Shown: positions 16,844-25,868, counted from the first letter of the stretch. The stretch is 64,000 nucleotides of DNA from Salipaludibacillus keqinensis (GCF_003226325.1 NZ_PDOD01000002.1:372001-436000), one strand, 5' to 3'. The notes: generated from the letters alone by a model not told the origin. Program-made: numbers and translations.

Positions 16844-17593
16844 ATGAATGAAACGATGAAAACCATTCTAAATCACCGCTCGATTAGAAAATTCAAGGAT
16901 CAACCTTTAGCCGAACAAGAAATTGAACAATTGGTTCACGCAGCGCAAATGGCTTCCACTTCTAGCTACATACAAGCCTACAGCATCATTGGCGTTGAAA
17001 ATAAACAAACGAAAGCAGAATTAGCCACACTTGCAGGAAACCAACCTTATGTAGAACAAAACGGACATTTCTTCGTGTTCTGTGCCGACCTTTACCGGCA
17101 TACCGTCGCGGCTGAAATGGAGGATCTCGAAATCACACCGGCTATTGAATCCACTGAAAAATTCATGGTTGCCGTCATTGACGCCTCTCTCGCAGCACAG
17201 AATGCAGCCGTCGCCGCAGAGTCTCTCGGTCTTGGAATTTGCTATATAGGTGGCTTACGAAACGAAATTGAAAAAGTTTCAGAACTTCTTCAATTGCCTG
17301 AATACGTGATTCCTTTATTTGGGATGGCCGTGGGGGTGCCTGATGCTGAAACAGATCAGAAGCCACGCCTGCCGTTAGAAAACGTGTATTATAAAGAAAC
17401 GTACCCGAATGAAAAGCAGAAGGTTCAACAAGGACTTGAAAACTATAACGAGACGATTTCAGCTTATTATCATGATCGAACCGATGGAAAACGAAGCGAT
17501 CGTTGGACGGAGCAAATGTCAAATATGTTAAAAACACCTCGTAGAATGCATATGAAAGATTTTGTTCAAGGTAAGGGCTTTATGAAATCGTAG
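16844..17593 (+). CDS. NADPH-dependent FMN oxidoreductase / nitroreductase (NfsA-NfrA family)
   Basis: 249 residues. Flavin-binding nitroreductase fold: MKTILNHRSIRKFKDQPL (FMN phosphate-binding Arg residues), AAQMASTSSYIQAYSI, and GLGICYIGGLRNE in the second half, which is typical for the NfsA/FRP type. The C-terminal third, which binds NADPH, keeps the pattern YNETISAYYHDRT. It probably reduces flavins, quinones or nitroaromatics. The ATG at 16844 has AAGGAG nine bases upstream; the TTG at 16835 lies too close to it. Similar to B. subtilis NfrA. Monocistronic. Confidence 0.88.
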   Translation: MNETMKTILNHRSIRKFKDQPLAEQEIEQLVHAAQMASTSSYIQAYSIIGVENKQTKAELATLAGNQPYVEQNGHFFVFCADLYRHTVAAEMEDLEITPAIESTEKFMVAVIDASLAAQNAAVAAESLGLGICYIGGLRNEIEKVSELLQLPEYVIPLFGMAVGVPDAETDQKPRLPLENVYYKETYPNEKQKVQQGLENYNETISAYYHDRTDGKRSDRWTEQMSNMLKTPRRMHMKDFVQGKGFMKS

Positions 17594-17651
17594 TACTCCA
17601 GAGATACTTCATTAATGATAAAGTGTGCCTTTGTAGGACTGACACTTACTG

Positions 17652-17990
17652 TTAATCTTTAGTTTTGGAAGTTTCAAGACTAAGAATTAACATTTCGGCT
17701 TTGTTTGTCTCTTAACTCGTAGATTCGAGACTAACTTTCTAGATTCCTCTTCTGTTTGACCCGTATATCGTCGTTGCGAGACTAAGTATTAGGATCTCTT
17801 TTCTGTTTGTCTCGAATCTGGCCTATTCGGGACTAACTTTTCAGGGTCCTGCTTTGTTTGTCTCGAGTCTGGCAGGTTTCAAGACTAAGTATTCACAGTT
17901 CTACTTTAGTTTGTCTCGCAACTCGCTCTTTCGGGACTAAGTATCGATTTTCTCCCTCTGTTTGTCTCTCAACTCAACGAGGCAAAATTA
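17652..17990. repeat. Array C: six to seven tandem copies of a 51-bp palindromic repeat
   Basis: TTTG(T/A)C occurs at 17704, 17755, 17806, 17857, 17910 and 17961 (spacings 51, 51, 51, 53, 51), with a decayed copy before 17704. Each unit has an inverted repeat such as GTCTCGAAT ... ATTCGGGAC, then a T-rich spacer. It fills most of the roughly 550 bp between the nitroreductase gene and luxS; the rest holds the luxS promoter. The GTTTGTCTCGAA core at 17805-17816 is the reverse complement of a segment in array E. Confidence 0.85.
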
Positions 17991-18065
17991 ATTTCGCTCC
18001 CCCCTAATTAACTCTTCCCCAACTTTCATCATAAATAAATAATATATACGTTTATCATATTCCTT

Positions 18066-18093
18066 TTGCAGACACTAGGTTTACTGATATACT
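18066..18093 (+). promoter_or_regulatory. Candidate SigA promoter of luxS
   Basis: TTGCAG (18066-18071) and TATACT (18088-18093) with 16-bp spacing, about 56 bp before the luxS start. Confidence 0.45.
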
Positions 18094-18149
18094 AATGCTA
18101 TGTTTATTATAAAGACAGAATGTTCTCACAATAGAAGGAGGATTTATTG

Positions 18150-18614
18150 ATGACGAAGAAGATGAACGTTGAAAGCTTTAATTTAGACCACACGAAAGTC
18201 AAAGCTCCGTATATTCGCCTTGCTGGAACTACTGAAGGAGCGAAGGGGGATACGATTTACAAGTACGACCTGCGCTTTTGCCAGCCCAATAAAGATCATA
18301 TGAACATGCCTGGACTCCATTCTTTGGAACACATGATGGCTGAATTCAGCCGCGATCACCATTCTCAGATTGTCGACATTAGTCCAATGGGATGCCAGAC
18401 AGGTTTTTACCTTTCAATTATTAATGATGAAAGCTATGATAACGTCATCGAGCTAGTTGAAAAAACGCTTAATGACGTGCTAAAAGCAACTGAAGTCCCT
18501 GCATGTAATGAGGTTCAATGTGGTTGGGCCGCTTCTCACTCCTTAGAAGGAGCTAAAGACATTGCGAAAGAGATGTTAAATAAGAAAAACGAATGGCGAG
18601 AAATATTCGCCTAA
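18150..18614 (+). CDS. luxS: S-ribosylhomocysteine lyase
   Basis: LuxS splits S-ribosylhomocysteine into homocysteine and DPD, the precursor of autoinducer-2, as part of the activated methyl cycle. The 154-residue protein has the metal-binding motif HSLEH (His57, Glu60, His61), the catalytic Cys82 ([10 protein letters not shown]) and the third metal ligand Cys123 ([11 protein letters not shown]). The ATG at 18150 has AAGGAGG at normal distance; the TTG just before it is less likely. Monocistronic, followed by a bidirectional terminator. Confidence 0.97.
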   Translation: MTKKMNVESFNLDHTKVKAPYIRLAGTTEGAKGDTIYKYDLRFCQPNKDHMNMPGLHSLEHMMAEFSRDHHSQIVDISPMGCQTGFYLSIINDESYDNVIELVEKTLNDVLKATEVPACNEVQCGWAASHSLEGAKDIAKEMLNKKNEWREIFA

Positions 18615-18631
18615 TCAATCCCAATACAACA

Positions 18632-18664
18632 AATGAGCACCCCTCTAAAGGGTGCTCATTTTCA
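18632..18664. terminator. Bidirectional terminator between luxS and the yjcG-yjcF pair
   Basis: Stem ATGAGCACCC / GGGTGCTCAT with A- and T-runs on both sides. It overlaps the last codon of the convergent gene. Confidence 0.88.
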
Positions 18665-19087
18665 TAATTGTTTCTGCATGGTCACATGCAAAATATTCGC
18701 ATCGTAAAAAGTGTCAGATACGGTTTCATAACCTAGCCGTTTGTAGAAGTCCTCAGCTTGAATTTGAGAATTTAGCTTCAATAGTTCTAACTCATTTTCA
18801 CGAGCGACTTCTTCCATTTTATTAATAATTAAAGCGCCTATCCCTCGACTACGGTCGTCGGATAACACGCACACTCTCTCAGCCTTAGCTGTCAGGTCCA
18901 TAACGCGCATTCTTCCTGCTCCAACAGGTCGTTCCTCTTCGTAAGCCACAAAATGAATCGATGCCTTTTCTTGATCGTCTACTTCGATTTCCTCAGGGAC
19001 ACCTTGTTCAACAATAAACACTTGCCGCCGAATGTTGTAAACATCTTTCAGCTGCTGTTCTGTGCCCGCTACTTCTACACGGATCAT
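18662..19087 (-). CDS. yjcF: GNAT family N-acetyltransferase, YjcF-like
   Basis: 141 residues of the GNAT fold. The N-terminal [21 protein letters not shown] segment and the short acetyl-CoA loop region [17 protein letters not shown] fit the YjcF/ElaA-like branch. The substrate is unknown. It overlaps the end of the yjcG-like gene (ATGA) and forms a two-gene unit with it, the same pairing as in B. subtilis (yjcG and yjcF). The symbol is based on that synteny and the overall pattern. Confidence 0.85.
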   Translation of the reverse strand: MIRVEVAGTEQQLKDVYNIRRQVFIVEQGVPEEIEVDDQEKASIHFVAYEEERPVGAGRMRVMDLTAKAERVCVLSDDRSRGIGALIINKMEEVARENELELLKLNSQIQAEDFYKRLGYETVSDTFYDANILHVTMQKQL

Positions 19088-19602
19088 TGATCGTTTTTAC
19101 CTAACAGGAACGTTTCATAAACGGTCCACGTGCCGTTCTCTAACTGATAAAGTAATGAGAAGCGATCTATCGTTTCTTCATGGTTAATTGTTTCCAATTC
19201 AAGACGCCCAATCACATCAGACAATTCATCGTAATTCATTTCCTGACCTATCGTAATATGAGGAACAAAGGCATGCTCCAACTTTTTCTCTAATGTGCCT
19301 GAATTTAGCTTTTCATGTAATGAAGTCAATTCGGCATTTTCTCGCACTTTCATATAGATCGTGTTGGTCACCGGATAAAAGGAACTATATTTATACACGC
19401 CCAATGTGAACGGAACCGATTGCTCAGCAACTTTTCTAAGGTGAGTCACTAGTTCACTAGCTTTCTCTTCTTCCATTTCAAATGGATCTTTCAGCGTCAA
19501 ATGAGGTGGAACTTTCGCATACTTTGTGTCATACCTCTTGCGATAGGAGTTCGCAATATCCTGTAATTTTTTTGATGGAAAAACAGCAATTCCGTATTTC
19601 AT
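19084..19602 (-). CDS. yjcG: 2H phosphodiesterase superfamily protein YjcG
   Basis: 172 residues, with the two H-x-T/S-x motifs that define the 2'-5' RNA ligase-like (2H) superfamily: [10 protein letters not shown] near residue 34 and VPHITIG near residue 115. The N-terminus [25 protein letters not shown] matches YjcG of Bacillus. The enzyme class acts on cyclic phosphates or 2'-5' bonds in RNA or nucleotides; the physiological substrate of YjcG is not established. First gene of the unit with yjcF. Confidence 0.9.
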   Translation of the reverse strand: MKYGIAVFPSKKLQDIANSYRKRYDTKYAKVPPHLTLKDPFEMEEEKASELVTHLRKVAEQSVPFTLGVYKYSSFYPVTNTIYMKVRENAELTSLHEKLNSGTLEKKLEHAFVPHITIGQEMNYDELSDVIGRLELETINHEETIDRFSLLYQLENGTWTVYETFLLGKNDQ

Positions 19603-19846
19603 TTTATTTCCTCCTCTAGTTCATTACATTTATTATATAAGTATTGAATTTCTATTCATCATAATATACTTCTTCATTCAATTCAAAAATCCTTTAAAAT
19701 ATAAAACGTTTTCATAAAAAAGCACGATATTTCGACGTAAAGCTGACCTGCGTTTAATTGAGAAAACTCCTCTTAGACGGAATTTTCCTTAAATTATGCT
19801 AAAATGGTAGAATAATAGAAAATACATCATCTTAGGAGTGAACCAT

Positions 19847-20407
19847 ATGACAAAAAAACAACCGATCCACTGTCATGTCGTGGAAAATGCAGCACGTAAT
19901 CTTCTGAAAGAGCGCGGAGTGTCCATCGAGGCCATCGCACAAATTGTATATGATATGCAGATTGAATATAACGAAACGCTGGACATGCATGACTGTGTCG
20001 AAAGCGTTAATGCAGTTTTGGAAAAAAGGGAAATTCAGCACGCTGTTCTAGTAGGTGTTGAACTGGATAAATTGGCTGAACAGAAGAAACTTTCTGAACC
20101 GCTCCAATCGATTGTGGAAATGGATGAAGGCCTTTTCGGAGTCGATGAAACGATTGCCTTAGGTTCCGTTTTCGGTTACGGAAGTATTGCCGTGACGACC
20201 TTTGGCTATTTAGACAAAGAAAAAGTAGGGATTATTAAAGAGCTAGACTCTGACCATACAGACAAAGTTCATACATTCCTTGATGATCTCGTTTGCAGCA
20301 TTGCAGCAAACGCCTCGAGTCGTCTTGCCCACCGCATCCGTGATCGTGAAGAGAAACTACGGGAAGAAGAAATTGAGCACCGAGATCAAGAAGAACGAAT
20401 TGGTTAA
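19847..20407 (+). CDS. Phosphatidylglycerophosphatase A-related protein (YutG-like)
   Basis: 186 residues. The first half resembles B. subtilis YutG (NLLKERGVSIEAIAQIVYDMQ; LEKREIQHAVLVGVELDKLAE; SEPLQSIVEMDEGLFGVDE), and the second half keeps the PgpA-like core GSVFGYGSIAVTTFGYLDK and VHTFLDDLVCSIAANASSR. PgpA-type enzymes remove phosphate from phosphatidylglycerophosphate, but YutG-like proteins lack the multi-helix membrane part, and their exact role is uncertain. The C-terminus is a charged coiled-coil tail. The ATG at 19847 has TAGGAG eight bases upstream. A terminator follows. Confidence 0.82.
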   Translation: MTKKQPIHCHVVENAARNLLKERGVSIEAIAQIVYDMQIEYNETLDMHDCVESVNAVLEKREIQHAVLVGVELDKLAEQKKLSEPLQSIVEMDEGLFGVDETIALGSVFGYGSIAVTTFGYLDKEKVGIIKELDSDHTDKVHTFLDDLVCSIAANASSRLAHRIRDREEKLREEEIEHRDQEERIG

Positions 20408-20419
20408 TTCACTGAAAGG

Positions 20420-20457
20420 GATTGGGAACGCCTGAAAAGGTGGTCCAATCTTTTTTT
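20420..20457 (+). terminator. Imperfect intrinsic terminator
   Basis: GATTGGGAACGCC pairs with GGTGGTCCAATC with two or three mismatches, followed by seven T. Confidence 0.65.
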
Positions 20458-20537
20458 CGTTCATCTTCACTTGATTCTTTTTATTGGGAGTGGTATTCTT
20501 TCTAGCAATGAGTGTACTTTTATGAGGTGAAAAAAAG

Positions 20538-20717
20538 ATGGCAAATAAACCGAGATGGATTTATTGGAAGCAAATCTTCACGTCTAAGTTTCAAGCAAGC
20601 TGCCTCAAAGCCAAAATTGAAGATAATTGGATCAATGGCTACGAAGTGGGCCCCCTCGTTGAAATTCGAAAATTAAAAGACGATCGCTATGTCGTCCGCT
20701 ATACATACGACGAATAA
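20538..20717 (+). CDS. Small conserved-looking protein (59 aa)
   Basis: A 59-residue basic, soluble protein starting MANKPRWIYWKQIFTSKFQA and ending RYVVRYTYDE, with two tryptophans in the first ten residues and one more near 31. TGAGGTG lies eight bases before the ATG at 20538, and the frame is preceded by a terminator and followed by the tRNA gene. No family is recognised. The codon pattern and ribosome site look genuine. Confidence 0.65.
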   Translation: MANKPRWIYWKQIFTSKFQASCLKAKIEDNWINGYEVGPLVEIRKLKDDRYVVRYTYDE

Positions 20718-20835
20718 ATCAACTGGAAAATTCTCTAACCTAATTTTCTAAAATCTATTGACTTCAGATCATTTTTCTTATATATTAATACTTGTCGCAA
20801 CAAACACTGTTACGCGTACAACCATCATTACATAA

Positions 20836-20910
20836 GGGCTGTTAGCTCAGCGGGAGAGCACTTGGTCGACAACCAAGGGGTCACTGGTTCGATCCCAGTA
20901 CAGCCCACCA
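20836..20910 (+). tRNA. tRNA-Val (anticodon GAC), CCA encoded
   Basis: A 75-nt cloverleaf: acceptor GGGCTGT / ACAGCCC (seven perfect pairs), D stem GCTC / GAGC, anticodon stem CTTGG / CCAAG with loop TCGACAA, variable loop GGGTC, T stem ACTGG / CCAGT with loop TTCGATC, and encoded CCA. The anticodon is GAC (valine, GUC codons). Position 33 in the loop is C instead of the nearly universal T. It is a single-gene unit with its own terminator. Confidence 0.92.
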
Positions 20911-20923
20911 TACATACATGTTT

Positions 20924-20953
20924 AACCTCTTGTTTGAAAACAAGAGGTTTTTT
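20924..20953 (+). terminator. Intrinsic terminator of tRNA-Val
   Basis: Stem AACCTCTTGTTT / AAACAAGAGGTT with a T-run. The 280 bp that follow, up to the AEC gene end, hold nothing I can name. Confidence 0.9.
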
Positions 20954-21233
20954 ATTTTGGATTTATTAGATGTTTACCATGAAAATGAACTGGGTTATTA
21001 GGGTGTCCCTTTACATTGAGTAAGGAATACCTGCCATAAACCAAAAGCTTTCCGAAGTAATGGGTAGCGTGATTTTACTCAGTAGTAAACCACATAGCTA
21101 ACCAATAGACAATTCTCAAAACGCTTATCTCATGCGCATTAAAGGTTAATTATATTAAAGAGTCTTGTAGGTCTCTGCGATCAAATTTCAATAGAAACAG
21201 AAATTAATTATAAAACATTAGTCAATTACTGCA

Positions 21234-22178
21234 TTATAATAAATAAAAAGATAAATAGCCGATGAGAGGGACTACAAGAAGAAATAAAAAGACTGTAGCA
21301 ATAATAACAGTTATAGCAGCTTGAACATTCCCTTTATAATTTTCAAATAAGACGATTGCTAAAAGAAAAGATGGCATGCCAGATTGAATAATGATAACTT
21401 GTTTAATGATTAATGGAGCGTCTTTAAAGGAAAGAATGATTAGAGCGATGAATGGTAATAAGATGACTTTCGTTGTTACTACTACCAATATGAATTTACT
21501 ATAATCCCGCTTTATTAGATTAAATGATTTTTTATCCCATTCTCCAATCAATAATCCGATATATATCATGGCTAGAGGAGCTGAGAGTCCAGCTAAAATT
21601 TCACTTAGATCCATAACAAAGTTTATTGGAGAACGATCATTAGATAACATGATGACACTAATGAGTAATGTCACAAACGGCATGTTGAAAAGAGATTTCA
21701 TTTGATATAATTTAAATTTATCCGGTTGCAATAACATTACCCCAAGAGAAAATACTAGCATCATCGAAGACGCATCATAAAAAGCTGCAAATGCTCCAGC
21801 TTCTCCCCCTAACATGATAGCAAGAAATGGAATTCCAATAAAACCAGTGTTTCCCAACCCTGAAAGGACGGCTGCTTGCCGAGAACTAAATGAGGAGTAA
21901 TTAAAGGCACGCGTCAAACCATACCCTAACAACATTCCTATGATATTCAGCAAGAATCCCATAAAAAATACCGTACTTATTAATGACCAAGTTTGTTCAT
22001 CTAAAACTAAATTAAACACACTTTGGATCACAACCCCAGGTAACGCAAGGTTAATGACGATAAAAGAAACAAACTTTTTCACATGATTGGTTACAACTAG
22101 CCTTTTAGAAATGAAAAATCCTGCAATAGCAATCGTTGTAAGTAGTAACACGGGATTTAATAATGTGATTAAATTCAA
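21234..22178 (-). CDS. AEC (auxin efflux carrier) family transporter
   Basis: 314 residues with about ten membrane helices in the two five-helix halves typical of AEC/BART permeases: MNLITLLNPVLLLTTIAIAG at the start, NTGFIGIPFLAIMLGG in the middle, and IQSGMPSFLLAIVLFENY near the end. Bacterial members move organic acids such as malate or malonate. Start is TTG at 22178, with GGAGG 11 bases upstream. It is the last gene of the catabolic island, after the GntR regulator, so it may export or import a pathway acid. Confidence 0.88.
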   Translation of the reverse strand: MNLITLLNPVLLLTTIAIAGFFISKRLVVTNHVKKFVSFIVINLALPGVVIQSVFNLVLDEQTWSLISTVFFMGFLLNIIGMLLGYGLTRAFNYSSFSSRQAAVLSGLGNTGFIGIPFLAIMLGGEAGAFAAFYDASSMMLVFSLGVMLLQPDKFKLYQMKSLFNMPFVTLLISVIMLSNDRSPINFVMDLSEILAGLSAPLAMIYIGLLIGEWDKKSFNLIKRDYSKFILVVVTTKVILLPFIALIILSFKDAPLIIKQVIIIQSGMPSFLLAIVLFENYKGNVQAAITVIIATVFLFLLVVPLIGYLSFYLL

Positions 22179-22327
22179 TAGTCATGTTACCTCCAAATTC
22201 CACCATTTCCTTTTGTTTATTATGCTATCAACTTAAGAAATAAAATGGATTCATTTAACAGTTGTTTCTAGTATAAGAGAGTTAATTTCGACTAGTTTAT
22301 GTCTAAAAATAAAGAGTGACAACAACG

Positions 22328-22975
22328 TTAAGATAACTTCTTTAATACAGATAAAGCTCTTGTTTTTTTATCAAGTAACACATCTTCAATTTTTGATTTA
22401 TCTTTATTTACGATGATCAAATAAATATTTCGATACTCTTTTATAGATTTCATTAAACTCTCTGGGTGCGATAATGTAATATATCGGAATGTCGTCCATT
22501 GTTTATTAAGCTTGTCATATAAATCGAGTAACACTCTATTATTGGAGATCTCAAATATTTTTTCGTGGATTTCTTCGATATAATCGAAGCTAATTCTAAA
22601 GTCTTCTTTACTAATAGAAAGCTCAACTTTATTCAACAAATGATCGAGCTCTTTCACTTTATCATCTGTATCTGTGGAATCTATCCCCTTACATACGGCA
22701 TACCGCGTCAATTCATAAACAACATCGTAAAATTCTTCAATTTCAGAATAAGAGTATTTTCGAGCAAAAACACCTTTCCTTGGTACTCGTTCAACAATCC
22801 CTTGATTCTCCAAAATATACAAAGCTTCTCGAATTGGTGCTCTACTTGTACCGTATATTTCAGTGAGTTCTTTCTCTAAAAGCCTTTCCCCTGGAGATAT
22901 TTTACCTTCAACAATTTGAGTAGTAATATGATCGGCAATTTTTTGAGATAATGTATCATTCGCTATAGGATTCAA
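22328..22975 (-). CDS. GntR-family regulator with FCD-type effector domain
   Basis: 215 residues. The winged helix-turn-helix occupies about residues 7-72 (LSQKIADHITTQIVEGKISPGERL, LTEIYGTSRAPIREALYILENQGIV, RVPRKGVFARKYS); an all-helical FCD/VanR-type effector domain fills the rest, with acidic and histidine residues that can bind a metal and an organic acid. TTG start with AGGAGGG upstream. It lies between the catabolic genes and the AEC transporter and is the likely specific repressor of the cluster. Confidence 0.88.
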   Translation of the reverse strand: MNPIANDTLSQKIADHITTQIVEGKISPGERLLEKELTEIYGTSRAPIREALYILENQGIVERVPRKGVFARKYSYSEIEEFYDVVYELTRYAVCKGIDSTDTDDKVKELDHLLNKVELSISKEDFRISFDYIEEIHEKIFEISNNRVLLDLYDKLNKQWTTFRYITLSHPESLMKSIKEYRNIYLIIVNKDKSKIEDVLLDKKTRALSVLKKLS

Positions 22976-23071
22976 TTTATAACCCTCCTATTCTTAAAAA
23001 ATATTTTGGTAGTGTTCTAAGATTAGAAAATCCATATACTTTTATTAGGTTATGTAAATAACTGTTGTTGA

Positions 23072-23349
23072 TTTCAGAGACTTCCTCGAGACTCTGATTC
23101 ACAGGTTAGACAGTCAGCACCCTCTATAAAAGTAACCGTGAGTGCGAAGGTAGTGAAACGGGAGTCGATGTCTCCTTTGTGCCTTTTGTTTGGACTAGGA
23201 AACATCACCCTCAATAAACGGAAGACTATATAAAACAGAGTGAATCTGGCTGTAAAACACTTTTCCAATGCTCTTGTGGTTTCTAAAGCGGCTCGAGGTT
23301 TGCCGGTAGGACGTACGCGGTTATTTTTCTCCATCCACACTCGCTGAAA
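23072..23349. mobile_element. MITE-like 278-bp element with imperfect terminal inverted repeats
   Basis: A block more GC-rich than its surroundings, bounded by TTTCAGAGACT (23072-23082) and ACTCGCTGAAA (23339-23349), inverted repeats matching at 9 of 11 positions. An 88-codon frame runs through it on the minus strand (basic N-terminus MWMEKNNRVRPTGKPRAALE), but it lacks a convincing ribosome site and domain character. I read it as a non-coding repeat element whose frame is accidental; it interrupts the space between the GntR gene and the CMD gene. Confidence 0.5.
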
Positions 23350-23426
23350 ACAATCTATTTTAATAGTATAAAGAACCTAAGCTAATGTAAATAGTCAAAC
23401 CACGTTATCTGCCAGCTACTCCACCA

Positions 23427-24230
23427 TTATTTCTCCCTAAGTTGTAATACCTTCTCTAAAATTGGAACACTAGTTGTAGCTGCATGAATCCCTAAGGTAC
23501 TAACCAATTCAAATACTTCCGTAATCTCTTCTTTACTTGCACCAAATTCAAGAGCATTCCGAATATGCATTCTCATCCCTTTTTCGTTTAAATGCGTACT
23601 AGCTGAATCCACTGCTAAAGAGACAAATTGTCTCATTTTTTGTGTGAGTTGCCCATGTTTTAAAGGGACGGTGGATAGCCCTAAATATGCTGAAAAAATT
23701 TGTGGACTTAACCGTAATGGAGCATCCCATATTTCATCCCAATAGCCATGTTTCTCTATAAAACTATTCTTCATCTTTAGCTGTTGCTCACTTAAATCTT
23801 GAGAAACGTTCATGCCTATTTTTTCAAGTTCATCTATTAATATAGGGCCCCCAAAGTGAAAGGTCTGCATCCCAAGAAGGCTTGCTATTTCAATGACTTC
23901 CAATATTTCTTCTGTGGTAGCACCATACTCTAAAGCATTTTCCATATGTGCTTGCGTTCCAGGTTCATACATATGTGTTGCAGAAACATCAAAAGCAATA
24001 TAAATAAGTTCTTTATCCTTCAGACTTATATGTTTTTTTTCAAATGGCACTAATGAGAAATCTAAATATTGTTCAAGAAAATAGGGATCAAGATTTAACA
24101 TACTACTCCAAATGCCCTCTGACCAGTAACCTCTTTTATCTCTAAATTTTTGTTTGATTTGCTCTTGGAGTTCCAAGACTTCTTCATTTTTCTTATGGAT
24201 ATTTTCGGATTCATGTCGGTATTCTTTCAT
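23427..24230 (-). CDS. Double-domain carboxymuconolactone decarboxylase (CMD) family protein
   Basis: 267 residues made of two tandem CMD/AhpD-like domains. Each half has the same motif: SATHMYEPGTQAHMENALEY (about residues 80-99) and SASTHLNEKGMRMHIRNALE (about 205-224), each followed by GA-x-x-EEI. The CxxC of AhpD peroxidases is absent, so a peroxidase role is unlikely. The family includes lactone decarboxylases and proteins of unknown activity. The ATG at 24230 follows GGTGGG; the longer upstream frame overlaps the previous gene and is not supported. Last enzyme gene of the dctPQM operon. Confidence 0.82.
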   Translation of the reverse strand: MKEYRHESENIHKKNEEVLELQEQIKQKFRDKRGYWSEGIWSSMLNLDPYFLEQYLDFSLVPFEKKHISLKDKELIYIAFDVSATHMYEPGTQAHMENALEYGATTEEILEVIEIASLLGMQTFHFGGPILIDELEKIGMNVSQDLSEQQLKMKNSFIEKHGYWDEIWDAPLRLSPQIFSAYLGLSTVPLKHGQLTQKMRQFVSLAVDSASTHLNEKGMRMHIRNALEFGASKEEITEVFELVSTLGIHAATTSVPILEKVLQLREK

Positions 24231-24294
24231 ATTTTTCCCACCTTTACTTAGTATAGGTAAATTTATATATACAAGTGAATAATTGTATGTTTTT

Positions 24295-25089
24295 TCATTT
24301 AATACGCACAACCAACCCTTCCAAATCATCGCTATATTTCGGGAATTTTTTCATGACTAGAGGGTCATGCCCAGGAATAATTAAGTTTGGGTCGTCAGAT
24401 AAATACCTGACCATATCAAATGATTTATACATATTTTCTAGATCATGAATAGTTGAAAAAGGCCTTTCAAGATTTAAATTCTCATAATAATGTGCTGCAT
24501 CTGAAGCCAGAACAACTCTTCCTATAGACGTTTCTACTGTCACAATTTGCAAGCCAGCTGAATGTCCACCAGTTTTATAAACATTTACTCCTGGAAATAT
24601 CTCTTCATTACCATCCACGAACTTTAATTTGTTTTTTAAATTCTCTCTTACTAAATAGACAACATCTTCTGATTCAATATGATTTAAAAACATTGGTTTT
24701 GACGCATATCTTCCTGTCCAAAATGCCATTTCTGAATCTTGTACAACGAATGTTGCATTAGGATAGCTATCCAAATTTCCGATATGATCGTAATGCATAT
24801 GAGTAAGGATCACATGCGTTATATCATTTCCGTTAATGCCAATATCTCTTAAAGAATCTACTGGAGCACGAAGAAACTCTCTCCCTCTCTTGTTTCCTAC
24901 TTTTTCAGTAAATCCAGTATCTACTAAAATCGTATGTTGATCTGATTTAATTAACCAAACGTAATAATCCATTGGCATAGATCGATCTTCATGTATGTCA
25001 TTGTAGTGTCCATAAAAATTATCTTTTGCTTTTGCTTCTCTGGTTGCGTATCTTATGGCAAAGACTTCATAATCATTAGCACGATTCAT
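24295..25089 (-). CDS. Metallo-beta-lactamase-fold hydrolase, lactonase-like
   Basis: 264 residues with the full set of metal ligands: HMHYDH (His97, His99, Asp101, His102), GGHSAG (His176), ASDAAH (Asp197) and IPGHDP (His241). The arrangement resembles the AiiA/AttM family of N-acyl homoserine lactonases and related lactone hydrolases. In a catabolic operon with CMD-type proteins, hydrolysis of a pathway lactone is a reasonable inference; quorum quenching is an alternative. The ATG at 25089 follows AAAGGAG. 29 bp after the SDR gene. Confidence 0.85.
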   Translation of the reverse strand: MNRANDYEVFAIRYATREAKAKDNFYGHYNDIHEDRSMPMDYYVWLIKSDQHTILVDTGFTEKVGNKRGREFLRAPVDSLRDIGINGNDITHVILTHMHYDHIGNLDSYPNATFVVQDSEMAFWTGRYASKPMFLNHIESEDVVYLVRENLKNKLKFVDGNEEIFPGVNVYKTGGHSAGLQIVTVETSIGRVVLASDAAHYYENLNLERPFSTIHDLENMYKSFDMVRYLSDDPNLIIPGHDPLVMKKFPKYSDDLEGLVVRIK

Positions 25090-25118
25090 CACTACCAACT
25101 CCTTTGAGTCAATATCGC

Positions 25119-25868
25119 TTATACTGTAAAACCGCCATCTGTTACAAGCACCGTTCCTGTTATCCAATCAGAATCAGAAGAAGCCAAAAAGACAACAGGT
25201 CTAGCTACATCGCTGTATGTGCCCAACCTTTTAAATAACGTTTTATCTATTCGCTTTTTTAGAGACTCCTCATTAGCATTGACATTTAAGAAATCTCCAT
25301 CTATTGGTCCTGGTGCTATTGCATTCACATTTATATTATAAGGAGCGAGATCTGTCGCTAATACTTTGGTCATGGAGTTTATCCCACCTTTAGACGCGGC
25401 ATAAGCTGTTCCACCCGGTAGACCATTCGTTGCCGCTACAGAACTAATATTAATGATTTTCCCTTGATTATTTTCGACCATCATCTTTGTAAAAGCTTGA
25501 GTGACTAGAAAGTATCCTCTTAAATTAACGTTCATTAACTTGTCCCAATCATCTAATTCATAATCAAAAATATGATTATATTTCAAAAATCCAGCATTGT
25601 TAACTAAAATATCAACTTTAGTAAATGTCTCTTTTACATAGTCTGCAGTATGAGAAATGGAAGAAGGATCACTAACATCCATCTCAATAGCATGAACTGA
25701 ATTCGTTACTTCAGCTTCAATTATATTCACGGTTTTACGCAACTCTGTTTTATTTATATCTGTTGCAATGACTTTGGCTCCTTCTCTAGCAAAATGTAAA
25801 GATATTTCTCTGCCTAAACCACCACCAGCACCAGTAACGACAGCGACCTTATCCATTAATTTTTTCAT
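25119..25868 (-). CDS. Short-chain dehydrogenase/reductase
   Basis: 249 residues, a classical SDR: cofactor motif VTGAGGGLGREIS (about residues 11-23), acidic residue at the end of strand 2 (IATDIN, favouring NAD), NNAG motif, catalytic Ser (NISSVA), and Tyr/Lys in YAASKGG. It likely oxidises or reduces an alcohol/ketone intermediate of the pathway. AAGGAG lies before the ATG. It follows the TRAP large permease gene by about 27 bp in the same operon. Confidence 0.92.
   Translation of the reverse strand: MKKLMDKVAVVTGAGGGLGREISLHFAREGAKVIATDINKTELRKTVNIIEAEVTNSVHAIEMDVSDPSSISHTADYVKETFTKVDILVNNAGFLKYNHIFDYELDDWDKLMNVNLRGYFLVTQAFTKMMVENNQGKIINISSVAATNGLPGGTAYAASKGGINSMTKVLATDLAPYNINVNAIAPGPIDGDFLNVNANEESLKKRIDKTLFKRLGTYSDVARPVVFLASSDSDWITGTVLVTDGGFTV

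Noticed and set aside
20836-20910. tRNA-Val as attachment site of an integrated element covering the catabolic island
   Set aside because: No integrase gene and no second copy of the tRNA 3' end was found downstream.
23074-23340. An 88-codon protein gene on the minus strand
   Set aside because: No good ribosome site, no domain or secretion character, and it coincides with a bounded repeat-like element; treated as non-coding.
24295-25089. A quorum-quenching AHL lactonase as firm assignment
   Set aside because: Metal ligands fit, but the gene sits in a catabolic operon and many MBL hydrolases share them.
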